Source: Cohnella pontilimi (GTDB lineage Bacteria > Bacillota > Bacilli > Paenibacillales > Paenibacillaceae). Taken from it: a stretch of DNA of 64,000 bases. The position numbers were made by a program, and so were the translations under genes. Shown here in pieces: positions 45,350-54,180 of this stretch (position 1 is the first letter of the stretch; every line of letters starts with the position of its first letter). The stretch spans positions 1 through 64,000 of the forward strand of contig NZ_SUPK01000003.1 in the NCBI RefSeq assembly GCF_005049045.1. Reading direction: 5' to 3'. Under the pieces are notes generated by a model. That model searched no databases. It worked only from the letters and a program-made list of their open reading frames with translations, and had not been told where the DNA came from.

Positions 45350-46429
45350 TTAATGTGTTTTGGTTACATCCACGATTTTGCCCGCAATACGGTCCAACGG
45401 GAGAAGATGATCCACACAGCCAAGTTCGACGGCACACTTCGGCATCCCGTATACCACACAAGTTTCCTCGGCCTCTGCAATCGTCGTAGCGGCTCCCGAT
45501 TCCTTGGCCAGCAGCATCCCCTTCGCGCCGTCGCTGCCCATTCCGGTCATAATCACAAGGTGACGTTTGAGATTGCGCAGCTTCGCAACAGATTCGAACA
45601 AAACGTCTACCGATGGGCGGTGGCCGCTGCGCAAAGCTTCCTGGCTGAGCTGAATACGGAGTTCCCCATTGATTTCTACGGCCTTCATATGGGAATCACC
45701 CGGCGCAATATAGGCGGTTCCACTCTGGATCAATTGGTTATCCTCCGCCTCCACGACGCGGACACCCGATGAGGCGTCCAGCCTTCTGGCCAGCGTGTAC
45801 GTAAATTTTGGCGGCATATGCTGCACCACAAGAATCGGATGCGCAAAGTTTTCCGGCAGTGACGAAATCACGGTTTCAAGCGCCCTTGGTCCCCCGGTCG
45901 ACGTTCCGATGGCCACGATTTCGTTCACGATCATCCGCTTTTGGTTCATTTGCAACGCTCCGGCCGAACCGGCCGCTCCAGCCGGAGAAGCCATCCTCGC
46001 TCTCGGAACAGGTGAATACCGGACAGGTTTACTTTGGGCTGCCGCTTTAATTTTGCCCGCCAATTCTTCTTTGACCTTGTACAAATCTACAGAAATGGAT
46101 CCCGCAGGTTTCCGGATAAAATCAACCGCACCATGCTGCAAAGCGGTTATGGTTGCCGCGGCGCCGTCCTCGGTTAACGAACTTAGCATCACAATGGGAG
46201 TCGGACGCTCCTTCATGATTTGTGCTAAGGCGTCCAATCCGTTCATATACGGCATCTCGATGTCCATGGTGACAACGTCGGGCAACAACTCTTTCGTAAG
46301 CTTGACCGCTTCCAAGCCGTTCATCGCGGAGCCGATCACCTTCATCGTCCCATCCTCGTCGATCAAACGCGTGATCAGTTTGCGCATGAACAAAGAGTCG
46401 TCCACGACGAGCACCTTAATCGCGGGCAT
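45350..46429 (-). CDS. cheB: Chemotaxis response regulator methylesterase CheB
   Basis: A 359-residue protein: receiver domain (D56 in [10 protein letters not shown]), linker with Ala/Gly/Pro, then the methylesterase domain. Catalytic Ser is in GTSTGGPRA, His in QHMPPKFT and Asp in GMGSDGAKG. It removes methyl groups from receptors and deamidates glutamines. The gene lies directly downstream of cheR (20 bp), as expected for an adaptation pair. Confidence 0.93.
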   Translation of the reverse strand: MPAIKVLVVDDSLFMRKLITRLIDEDGTMKVIGSAMNGLEAVKLTKELLPDVVTMDIEMPYMNGLDALAQIMKERPTPIVMLSSLTEDGAAATITALQHGAVDFIRKPAGSISVDLYKVKEELAGKIKAAAQSKPVRYSPVPRARMASPAGAAGSAGALQMNQKRMIVNEIVAIGTSTGGPRALETVISSLPENFAHPILVVQHMPPKFTYTLARRLDASSGVRVVEAEDNQLIQSGTAYIAPGDSHMKAVEINGELRIQLSQEALRSGHRPSVDVLFESVAKLRNLKRHLVIMTGMGSDGAKGMLLAKESGAATTIAEAEETCVVYGMPKCAVELGCVDHLLPLDRIAGKIVDVTKTH

Positions 46430-46449
46430 AAGCACACCACTTTCCCGTC

Positions 46450-47241
46450 TTAAATTTTCCGGTAAAAAAATGTGTCCAGAGGCTCCAGCCCATATTTGAG
46501 CGGTACGAAAATCTGTTCCGATCCTCCGATGAACAAATACCCGCCTTTTTTTAGCGATCTGCTGAATTTGTAAAACAGCTCTTCCTTCGCGTCCTCGGTG
46601 AAATAAATCAGCACGTTGCGGCACACGATCAAATCGAAGTTGGGTTCAAACGGGTCGGACAACAGGTTGTGCGGCTTGAACGTCACGCATTTTTTTATGT
46701 CATCGTTGACCCTGTACTGCTGCCCTTCCACCGTAAAGTGCTTGTTCAGCATGGCTTTCGGTACTTCTTTCACAGAGGCTTCCGGGTATACCCCTTGTTT
46801 GGCTTTGGCCAACACGCCTTTATCGATATCGGTGGCCAGCACCTGGATTTCATTCAGCATGAGGAACTTAGACAATACCATGACAAGGCTGTATGGCTCA
46901 TCACCGGTGGAACAAGCTGCGCTCCAGAGCTTCAGGCTGCGGCTTGACTTCAATAGTTCCGGAATGACTTTTCGCTCCAGAACCCCCCATCGATTCGCAT
47001 TCCGGTAAAATTCCGAAACATTGATCGTCATGTGGTCCAGCATTTGCTCGAAAAGCTCCTTGTTCTGCTGCATCGCTTGAAAAAAATCCGTAAACGTGCG
47101 GTAGCCCTTACTCTCTCTCATGGTGTTCAACCGGCGTTTCATCTGAGGTTCTTTGTATAAGCTCAGATCAATCCCCGTTTTGTTCTTCAACTGCTGCGTG
47201 AACTGGGCAAAGTCTCGATCCGGCTGCGCTATAAGTGTCAT
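46450..47241 (-). CDS. cheR: Chemotaxis methyltransferase CheR
   Basis: 263 residues: N-terminal helical domain (DFAQFTQQLKNKTGIDL), then a SAM fold with LKLWSAACSTGDEPYSL and the FDLIVCRNVLIYF motif. It methylates glutamates on the receptors. It starts 13 bp after the upstream receptor gene, behind GGGGTGA, between that receptor gene and cheB. Confidence 0.94.
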   Translation of the reverse strand: MTLIAQPDRDFAQFTQQLKNKTGIDLSLYKEPQMKRRLNTMRESKGYRTFTDFFQAMQQNKELFEQMLDHMTINVSEFYRNANRWGVLERKVIPELLKSSRSLKLWSAACSTGDEPYSLVMVLSKFLMLNEIQVLATDIDKGVLAKAKQGVYPEASVKEVPKAMLNKHFTVEGQQYRVNDDIKKCVTFKPHNLLSDPFEPNFDLIVCRNVLIYFTEDAKEELFYKFSRSLKKGGYLFIGGSEQIFVPLKYGLEPLDTFFYRKI

Positions 47242-47254
47242 ACGTCACCCCGGA

Positions 47255-48877
47255 TCACTCGATCTTAAACACAGAAACCGAATGATTCAGTTCTTCCGCG
47301 GAGTGGGCCAGCGATTGCGAAGCGCTAGCCGTTTGTTCGGCTGCAGCAGCCGCTTGTTCGCTGATGGACGAGATCGATTCTACCGAACGCATGACGCCGT
47401 CCGCCTGCGCCGACTGCTCTTCGCTCGCGGCTGCGATTTCCGTTACACGCTGCGCGGAATCGTTCACCATCGTCAAAATTTTCTCGAACGCTTTGCCGGT
47501 TTCTTTCGATTTGTCTGCGCCTTCCGCTACGGACTCGACGCTTTCTTTCATGTTGTTCTGCATGCCTTTAATGATCGTCGTAATCTGTTTGGTCGCTTCG
47601 CCGCTTCTTTCCGCCAACTTGCGCACTTCATCCGCCACGACCGCAAACCCTCTTCCCTGCTCGCCGGCGCGTGCGGCTTCAATCGCGGCGTTGAGTGCCA
47701 GCAGGTTGGTTTGCTCGGCGATATCGTCAATCACTTCAATGATTTCCCCGATTCTCTTCGAATCCATTTCCAAACGAGTCATTTGCTCGTTCACTTGGTT
47801 CATTCCTTCAATGGACTGGGAGACAACTTCTCCGCCCTCCAGCGCAGTTTTGGCTGTGCTGTTCGACAACTCGGCTGCTTCTACCGCCGATTGCGTCACA
47901 CTGTTAATGGCAGTCGACAGTTCCTTAAACAAATCCAAGATGGACTGCGACGCGTGGGACTGATTGACGGTTCCGCTTGCAATCTCTTGCGTGGAAGCGG
48001 AAATTTGCTGCGAAGATGCCGCCACATTTTGTGAAGTGCGGAGAATGCCGCCGATCAACTGCTGAAGCCGGTCAATCATATCGTTCACCGATGCCGCCAA
48101 CTGTCCGACTTCATCTTTGCTTCGAATGTGCAGCTTTTCCCGCAAATCTCCGTCTGCGATCCGCTTCATATGCGCGGCGATCACTTGCATCGGCTTGCTC
48201 AATTGTCCGGAATATACGAAAGTGACGAATCCGCCGATAATCAGCGCTGAAACCAGCGTCACGAGCAGTGTATTGAAAATACTGTTGGCGCCTTTGTTGA
48301 AGTCCGACATGTAAGTGCCGGCGCCAACAACCCAGCCCCAATTCGGATCCAGCTCGGAGTAGGAAATTTTAAGCGCGGTTTTGTTCGGATCGCTCGCCAG
48401 CGCGTTTTCGTATTTGATGTAATCGCCACCCTTTTGGGCGTTTTTGATTAATTCTTGCGTTATGAGAATACCGTCCGGAGAAACCGCGTCCCAGCGCTGT
48501 TGCCCTTCCAAATTAGGGTGAGCCACAGTATTCCCTTTGACATCGTAAATGAACATATAGCCGTTCTCGCCAAGATCGAAACGATCGGTAATGGGCCGTT
48601 TGCCTTCGGAGTTTTTCTCGCCGAGAATGATTTGTTTCACGCGTTCTTGCGCGTCATCGAGCTTGATGGCGCCGCTTTTGACTTGCTCGTCCAAGGCGCC
48701 GATCATGGCGATCACATAGCGAACATCGTTTTTCAATTGGACCTTGCCGCTGTCATCCAATGCGGATTTGGCTTTTTCATAGCCCACTAGTCCGGTAATC
48801 ACCGTCGGAATGAGAAGCATGATCAAACAGAGGACGATCAATTTGGTGCGAATAGACCGAATGGCCAACATTTTCAT
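47255..48877 (-). CDS. Methyl-accepting chemotaxis protein (sCache type)
   Basis: A 540-residue receptor with TM1 (about 10-30), an sCache_2-type sensor ([33 protein letters not shown]), TM2 (about 190-212), HAMP, and the conserved tip [20 protein letters not shown]. Its sensor differs from the other receptor here, so the two probably respond to different ligands. It is placed between cheA and cheR. The start ATG has GGAG about eleven bases upstream. Confidence 0.93.
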   Translation of the reverse strand: MKMLAIRSIRTKLIVLCLIMLLIPTVITGLVGYEKAKSALDDSGKVQLKNDVRYVIAMIGALDEQVKSGAIKLDDAQERVKQIILGEKNSEGKRPITDRFDLGENGYMFIYDVKGNTVAHPNLEGQQRWDAVSPDGILITQELIKNAQKGGDYIKYENALASDPNKTALKISYSELDPNWGWVVGAGTYMSDFNKGANSIFNTLLVTLVSALIIGGFVTFVYSGQLSKPMQVIAAHMKRIADGDLREKLHIRSKDEVGQLAASVNDMIDRLQQLIGGILRTSQNVAASSQQISASTQEIASGTVNQSHASQSILDLFKELSTAINSVTQSAVEAAELSNSTAKTALEGGEVVSQSIEGMNQVNEQMTRLEMDSKRIGEIIEVIDDIAEQTNLLALNAAIEAARAGEQGRGFAVVADEVRKLAERSGEATKQITTIIKGMQNNMKESVESVAEGADKSKETGKAFEKILTMVNDSAQRVTEIAAASEEQSAQADGVMRSVESISSISEQAAAAAEQTASASQSLAHSAEELNHSVSVFKIE

Positions 48878-48901
48878 AAGGTTTAACTCTCCTTCGTTCT
48901 C

Positions 48902-50908
48902 CTATTTGCCGCTAATTCGATTGAATAGAGCGGATATTTCCAAAATGAGCGCTACACTTCCGTCACCCAAAATCGTAGCCCCCGCGATACCCTCGACTTT
49001 CCCGATATAGGAGCCGAGAGATTTGATCACAATCTCCTGATTTCCAATCAATTCGTCGACCACTAACGCGAGACGCTTCTCGGCAGAACCGACGATCACA
49101 AGCGGAATACGGGATTGCTGTGTTCTATCGGCCTTAAATTGGTCATGAATGTCAACAACCGGAATCACCCGATTGCGAAGCAAAATAACGGATTGTCCGC
49201 GTACAATCTCGATCTCGCCGGAAGTGACTCTCACAATCTCTGCGATATTGCTCATCGGAATGATCAGCGTTTGTTTCTGCAGCTTAACCTGCAGCCCGGC
49301 GATGATGGCGAGTGTGAGCGGGAGTTTGATTTTGAAGCACGTGCCTTCTCCCAGTTTCGTCTCGATATCGATCATACCGTTCAGCTTCTCGATATTGCTT
49401 CGGACGATGTCCATTCCGACGCCCCGTCCGGATACGTCGCTAACAACCGCGGCAGTAGAAAAGCCGGGACGGAAAATGAGCTCGATCGCTTCACGCTCGC
49501 TGAACTGCTCGGCTTCTTCCGGCGTTACAAGTCCCTTCTTAATAGCCGAAGCCTTTATTTTCTCAGGATCGATGCCCGCGCCGTCATCCTGCACATAAAT
49601 GACGACCTGATTGTCTTCGTGTGCCGCCCGGATCACGAGCGTACCTGTGCGGTTTTTGCCGGCATCCGCCCGTTTGTCGGGTCCTTCGATGCCGTGATCG
49701 ATCGCGTTGCGGATCAAATGAATGAGCGGGTCCGCGATTTCTTCGATCAGTGTCCGGTCCAGCTCCGTATCTTGGCCTTCTATGACAAGATCGATCTCTT
49801 TGCCCAAATCGCGGGATAAATCCCGGATCATTCGGGGAAAACGGTTAAACAGCTGCTCGATCGGAAGCATTCTGGCCTTCATGACGCTTTCCTGCAAATC
49901 GCCGATAATGCGTGACAGATGATCCGAAATGTGTCCGAGCTCGTTGACCGATTCGTCGGAAACACGGCGCCGCTGCGTTCTTTCCACTTGATGAATCCGG
50001 GTCTGATCGATCACCAGCTCACCTACGAGGTTCATAAGATGATCGAGGCGTTCCACGCTGACCCGAATCGTTTGGGATTTGATTTTCGCTGTTTGCTGGA
50101 CTTCTTCACCGGCCGATTTCTCCGAGGCTGCCGGCGGTTGCTGGGAGAGTGTGGTTTCTTCGGGATGAATCGGCTCTACATTCACCGACTCAACATCCGT
50201 CAAACCGGACACAAGAACGCTTAACTCTTCGGATGACTGTGTGCCGCCGTACAGCAACGTAATCTCCGAAAATTCGTTTGACTCGTCCAAATTTTCGAGA
50301 TCGGGAGACGCGAGCAATACCTCTCCCCACTCCAGCATTTTCGAATGGATTACGTAAGCCCGCGCGCCTTTGATTAAACAATCGGATGCAATGCTGACCC
50401 GAACCCAAAAAACATGCTGCCCTCTTTCTTGTATTTGCTGAACTTTTAGCCGATCCGACATCGTAAGTCTCAGTTTGGCGATTCCGGATTCTCCGGGATC
50501 CGAAGCGGATGCGGCCGTCGGACGGGAAACTTCCGAATTTTCGGCAAATGTTTGCAGCTTTTCGATACATAGAGAAATATCTGTGGAAGATGGATCGTTG
50601 CGCAAAATATCTTCTTTCAACAGCTTCAGGTTGTCGAGGGCCAGAAACAACAAATCAATAAGTTGTGCAGTCACAGGCCGTTGACGGCTTCTCACTTGAT
50701 CCAGCAGCTGCTCCATACGGTGCGTCAACTGCTTCATTTCCTCGAATCCCATCGCCGCGGATGAACCTTTCAGCGTGTGTGCGGCGCGGAAAAGACTTTG
50801 GACCACTTCTTCCGAGTCCGACTGTTCCAGCTTCATGATTTCGTCATCCATCAACTGGAGCTGCTCTTCCAACTCCTCGATGAATACCTCTCGATAATCA
50901 AATGACAT
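48902..50908 (-). CDS. cheA: Chemotaxis histidine kinase CheA
   Basis: A 668-residue kinase with all five parts: P1 Hpt (H44 in RAAHTLKGSSAAMG), P2 (about 145-255, IFWVRV-type beta strands FWVRVSIASDCL), P3 dimerisation (TIRVSVERLDHLMNLVGELVI), P4 ATP-binding (NAIDHGIE, DDGAGIDPEKI, GRGVGMDIV) and P5 CheW-like (VKLQKQTLIIPMSNIAEIV). It controls CheY and CheB phosphorylation. ATG 50908 follows AGGAG; the TTG at 50917 is less likely. Confidence 0.94.
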   Translation of the reverse strand: MSFDYREVFIEELEEQLQLMDDEIMKLEQSDSEEVVQSLFRAAHTLKGSSAAMGFEEMKQLTHRMEQLLDQVRSRQRPVTAQLIDLLFLALDNLKLLKEDILRNDPSSTDISLCIEKLQTFAENSEVSRPTAASASDPGESGIAKLRLTMSDRLKVQQIQERGQHVFWVRVSIASDCLIKGARAYVIHSKMLEWGEVLLASPDLENLDESNEFSEITLLYGGTQSSEELSVLVSGLTDVESVNVEPIHPEETTLSQQPPAASEKSAGEEVQQTAKIKSQTIRVSVERLDHLMNLVGELVIDQTRIHQVERTQRRRVSDESVNELGHISDHLSRIIGDLQESVMKARMLPIEQLFNRFPRMIRDLSRDLGKEIDLVIEGQDTELDRTLIEEIADPLIHLIRNAIDHGIEGPDKRADAGKNRTGTLVIRAAHEDNQVVIYVQDDGAGIDPEKIKASAIKKGLVTPEEAEQFSEREAIELIFRPGFSTAAVVSDVSGRGVGMDIVRSNIEKLNGMIDIETKLGEGTCFKIKLPLTLAIIAGLQVKLQKQTLIIPMSNIAEIVRVTSGEIEIVRGQSVILLRNRVIPVVDIHDQFKADRTQQSRIPLVIVGSAEKRLALVVDELIGNQEIVIKSLGSYIGKVEGIAGATILGDGSVALILEISALFNRISGK

Positions 50909-50920
50909 TCGCGTCAACTC

Positions 50921-51349
50921 CTAGTCATGAAGCAAAACTTCATCCAGTCTCAAAATGCCGACCAGTCCGCTGCCCGACAACCCGATCCCTACGAAAAAGT
51001 TTCCGCTGATCCCGCCCACACGGTCCGGCGGAGGCTGAATGTCGGTGAATGTCGTCACTTTGCTCACACGGTCTACGATGATGCCCACTGTATCTTCACG
51101 GTGATGAACGACGACGATTCGAGTCGTTTTGGTGTATGCTTTTTCCTCGATTTCGAACAAGCTGCGCAAGCTGAGCACCGGAACGATTTTGCCGCGGAGG
51201 TTGATGACACCTTTCACATATGGCTTCACGTTCGGGATTTGTGTAATTTCCTGCATTTTAATGATCTCGTGAATGTCGTGAATCTGAATCGCATATTGCT
51301 CGTTTTCTATTCCAAATTCCACATACTGTTCCTGTTCGGTCGCTTTCAT
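50921..51349 (-). CDS. cheW: Chemotaxis coupling protein CheW
   Basis: 142 residues of paired SH3-like barrels. It links receptors to CheA. Signatures: YVEFGIENEQYAIQIHDIHEII and VKGVINLRGKIVPVLSL, with the receptor-binding arginine in NLRG. AAAGGAG precedes ATG 51349. It is 12 bp from cheA. Confidence 0.95.
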   Translation of the reverse strand: MKATEQEQYVEFGIENEQYAIQIHDIHEIIKMQEITQIPNVKPYVKGVINLRGKIVPVLSLRSLFEIEEKAYTKTTRIVVVHHREDTVGIIVDRVSKVTTFTDIQPPPDRVGGISGNFFVGIGLSGSGLVGILRLDEVLLHD

Positions 51350-51362
51350 GCCCGCACTCCTT

Positions 51363-52331
51363 TTAGATGGATCCGGCGATCATAATGGTCGGCTCATCGG
51401 CGAGCGAGATCTCTTCGCCCGTGGTCAGACGACGGACAACCGGTCTTTGCATATGGCTTGTGATCTTCGTTACGATGGCTTCCTCGCCCGCCTGCAGCCG
51501 AATTTTGGTTCCGGGAGGATAGGCGGGCACAGCGCGCACAAAAGCCTGGACTATCTCCACCGAATAAGCCCTCCCGCTCCATGCCATCACCATCTCCATC
51601 GCCTCATGGGGAGGAACCTTTTCGATGAGATTCTCATACGCGTTACACAACCCGCACACTTGCGCGTACTGAACAAAAGCGTTTCCTTGGATTCCTCGGG
51701 GATACCCTTGCCCGTCCATCCGCTCGTGATGTTGAAATGCGACATGGGCGGATAACAGATTCAGCTCCCGGACGCTTCGCATAATTTCAAACCCTGCTGC
51801 CGGATGTTCCTCATTCTCTTTGCCTGTCGCCTTGCCGATGTCATGGAGAAGACATCCGATAGCCAAATCCCTCAGCATCAATTCGTGATAACCGAGCAGC
51901 TTCCCCACTTGCAAAGCCATGATCGATACATTCACTGCATGGGCGTATGGCCTTAAATTCTCGGCCAGCGTAGAAGGCGGCACCCCAAGCACCAACTGCC
52001 GGCCCTGCATTTCCTTGATCAACCGGCCTGCGGCTTGTTGAATGCCGCGCAAAGGAAAAGTTTTTCGAGCGGCAACGGCGTCGTAAGTTTCCTGAACGGC
52101 CTGCACCACATCGAGCCAGGACGGAATATCCATCATTTCCTCCAGCGTAATTCCTCTGGATTCGGCGTCTTCTACGAACAATGTTCGGATCCCAACCTCC
52201 TGAAGCTTCGCCAAATACTTCGGATGAATGAATTGAGGCGCCGACAGAAGGATACGGCGCTGACGATCATACACCGGTTGGGCCAATTGCATCGTGCTTT
52301 CATGGTATTGCGTGATAGGAATGACTCTCAC
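51363..52331 (-). CDS. HD-GYP domain phosphohydrolase (c-di-GMP phosphodiesterase type)
   Basis: 322 residues. The C-terminal half is an HD-GYP domain: metal His/Asp in LLHDIGKATG, and HHERMDGQGYPRG with the GYP signature. Such enzymes hydrolyse c-di-GMP, lowering it to favour motility. The N-terminal half (about 1-100) has no known sensor but starts RVIPITQYHESTMQLAQPV. GTG 52331 follows AAGGAG. It lies between cheW and the small ORF after cheY, linking c-di-GMP turnover to this chemosensory set. Confidence 0.85.
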   Translation of the reverse strand: MRVIPITQYHESTMQLAQPVYDRQRRILLSAPQFIHPKYLAKLQEVGIRTLFVEDAESRGITLEEMMDIPSWLDVVQAVQETYDAVAARKTFPLRGIQQAAGRLIKEMQGRQLVLGVPPSTLAENLRPYAHAVNVSIMALQVGKLLGYHELMLRDLAIGCLLHDIGKATGKENEEHPAAGFEIMRSVRELNLLSAHVAFQHHERMDGQGYPRGIQGNAFVQYAQVCGLCNAYENLIEKVPPHEAMEMVMAWSGRAYSVEIVQAFVRAVPAYPPGTKIRLQAGEEAIVTKITSHMQRPVVRRLTTGEEISLADEPTIMIAGSI

Positions 52332-52351
52332 AAATTATTGCTCCTTCGAAT

Positions 52352-52432
52352 TCATTTGCTGCCGATCTCGGATTCCAATTCTTTCAGAATGTCATCAATC
52401 TCTTCAGGGGTTAATACGGTCAATTCGCCCAC
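52352..52432 (-). CDS. Tiny ORF with FliM-like CheY-binding motif
   Basis: Translation from GTG 52432, which has AGAGAGG upstream, gives a 26-residue helical peptide MGELTVLTPEEIDDILKELESE..., ending IGSK. LTPEEIDDIL resembles the LSQxEIDALL motif by which FliM N-termini bind phosphorylated CheY. The frame could also start further upstream, overlapping the cheY end. It lies 15 bp after cheY, and its stop is 21 bp before the HD-GYP start. A very short gene, so not certain. Confidence 0.45.
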   Translation of the reverse strand: MGELTVLTPEEIDDILKELESEIGSK

Positions 52433-52446
52433 ACTCGCTTCCTCTC

Positions 52447-52809
52447 TCAATTGCTCAATACTTTTCTTACCGATTCCAGTACCCGTTCCTCTTGAAACGG
52501 TTTTACGATAAAATCGATGGCCCCGGCTTCTATGGCTTGTATAATCATCAACTGTTGTCCCATGGCGGAACACATGAGAATTTTGGCATTTGGATCGAAT
52601 TCCTTTATATGCCTCACGGCCTCTATTCCTTCCATAACCGGCATGGTAATGTCCATGGTGACCACTTCGGGTTGTAAATTCTTATATTTCTCAATGGCGT
52701 CCAAACCGTTTTCCGCTTCACCGATAACTTCATGTCCGCCCTTCATCAGAATGTTTTTCAACATCATTCTCATAAATGCCGCATCATCCACGATCAAAAC
52801 CTTGGCCAT
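52447..52809 (-). CDS. cheY: Chemotaxis response regulator CheY
   Basis: A 120-residue single receiver. Acidic pair DD (8-9), phosphoacceptor D53 in VTMDITMP, switch residue in MCSAMGQQ and lysine in IVKPF are present. It carries the signal from CheA to the motor or another target. ATG 52809 has GAGGAGTGG upstream; the GTG nine bases earlier is part of that site. It follows cheX by 12 bp. Confidence 0.93.
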   Translation of the reverse strand: MAKVLIVDDAAFMRMMLKNILMKGGHEVIGEAENGLDAIEKYKNLQPEVVTMDITMPVMEGIEAVRHIKEFDPNAKILMCSAMGQQLMIIQAIEAGAIDFIVKPFQEERVLESVRKVLSN

Positions 52810-52821
52810 TCTTCCCACTCC

Positions 52822-53277
52822 TCAGTGCTGTGTCAGCAAAATGATGTTGATTTCCCCCGCATTCTCCAAATGCACGGTAACGGAGATCCCTTGTTCAATC
52901 CCGTATAATTGCAGGTGCCCTACCATGACTGTGGGCGGTGTGATATCGATCGTTTGGCCTTTTGACGACATCAACGTTGAGGTGTTGCCTGCAACCATAT
53001 TCGCCAGCTCGCCTACGAAACTGTGCAGCATTTCTCCCTCCAGCGGCATCCCGAACATCGTCTCACCGATCTTGCCGAATACTTCACTCGGACCTTGAAT
53101 GACGATCCTCCCGTATAGGTCACCGGTAAACCCGACTAAAACTCCAATATCGCTCTGAGCGACAGAATTCTGGAATACTTCCGGAATTTGAGCCGCCGCA
53201 GGAACGGGAATCACTTGACGAACCGAAGTCAACAAAGTTTCTAGTATGATATCCGTCACGGCTTCAAGAGTTTCCAT
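52822..53277 (-). CDS. cheX: CheX-type CheY-P phosphatase
   Basis: A 151-residue homologue of the CheC/CheX/FliY phosphatase group, which removes phosphate from CheY. The single active-site motif ExxN is in VGELANMVAGNTST, as in CheX (CheC has two). It is the first gene of the operon. GGAGCG precedes the start. Confidence 0.85.
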   Translation of the reverse strand: METLEAVTDIILETLLTSVRQVIPVPAAAQIPEVFQNSVAQSDIGVLVGFTGDLYGRIVIQGPSEVFGKIGETMFGMPLEGEMLHSFVGELANMVAGNTSTLMSSKGQTIDITPPTVMVGHLQLYGIEQGISVTVHLENAGEINIILLTQH

Positions 53278-53455
53278 CTGTCACGCTCCGTCTTGGGTCT
53301 TTTGTCTTGTTTCATCTATTAAGTTAGTATTTTGGAACTATGACCATCATAATTTGCCGGCTTTGAACGTGTAACCGAAAAAATGTTGCGTGTAGGCGCA
53401 TTTATTTTGCGGAATCCTGCAGAATCTTGTCGAAAATCTTTGGAGGAAATAGAAA

Positions 53456-53487
53456 AGCCTCCTACTCGCTTATCGCGAGTGGAGGCT
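53456..53487 (-). terminator. Terminator of the ComA-like gene
   Basis: AGCCTCC/GGAGGCT and ACTCGC/GCGAGT stems with one bulged base; TTTTCTATTT follows on the minus strand. Confidence 0.85.
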
Positions 53488-53504
53488 CATTCGGCCTTTC
53501 ATCA

Positions 53505-54167
53505 TTACAGAATGTCAAGCGCGAAATCCACGTCGTCCAGCAACTTCAGTTCCTTCGCCTTGATGGCGGCTTCAAGTCTGGATTTTACGTTCAACTTATG
53601 AAACAGATTGGTTAAACCGTATTCCAAGGAGCGTTGACTCATGTGCAAATCTGTAGCGATCTCCTTATTACTTTTGCCTTTGGCGATTTCTTTAAGAATT
53701 TGCTGCTCCTTCGCGCTGACGGCCTTCGTTTCCAGCTCGGTTCTGTTCGCTTCTGGCCGGGTCAGTCTCCTCAGTTGTTTCACGAGATCCAGCGGCAAGA
53801 TCGCTTCCCCGCGCAAAGCGCATCGTACGGACGTTACAAGTTGTTCCTTGTTTGCGGTTTTAGACACAATACCGGATATTCCCGCATCGATGAGCGTATT
53901 AAAATGATCTTTTAAATCATTCCCCGAATATATCAGAATCGTCGCTTCGGGAATTTTAGCCAGAACCTTCTTGGCCAATTCAATCCCGCTCATTTCCGGC
54001 ATAGTGAGGTCAAACAGCATAACATCGAACACTGAATCGTTGAGGATATCGAGTGCCTTGGAAGCAGACTGCTCAATGACGACTTTCATATCCTCTTCTT
54101 GTTCCAGAAGCAATTTCGTTCCTTCCATTACGGATGGGTGATCGTCCACTAATAATATGTTGATCAA
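53505..54167 (-). CDS. ComA-like NarL-family response regulator
   Basis: About 220 residues: receiver (DDHPSVMEGTK; D53 in LFDLTMPEM) and a LuxR-type helix-turn-helix (NKEIATDLHMSQRSLEYGLTN). The pattern HPxVMEGTK, GIELAKKVL, ISKTANKEQL and RSLEYGLTNLFHKLNV closely follows Bacillus ComA. It has no ATG of its own with a good site; TTG 54167 lies eight bases after GAGGAGG, and TTG 54170 is possible. It starts after the kinase gene stop and is co-transcribed with it. Confidence 0.88.
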   Translation of the reverse strand: MINILLVDDHPSVMEGTKLLLEQEEDMKVVIEQSASKALDILNDSVFDVMLFDLTMPEMSGIELAKKVLAKIPEATILIYSGNDLKDHFNTLIDAGISGIVSKTANKEQLVTSVRCALRGEAILPLDLVKQLRRLTRPEANRTELETKAVSAKEQQILKEIAKGKSNKEIATDLHMSQRSLEYGLTNLFHKLNVKSRLEAAIKAKELKLLDDVDFALDIL

Positions 54168-54180
54168 CAACGATTCCTCC

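Noticed and set aside
53278-53400. Sigma-D promoter before the chemosensory operon
   Set aside because: AAAGCCGGCAA resembles part of a -10 element, but no TAAA lies at the right distance.
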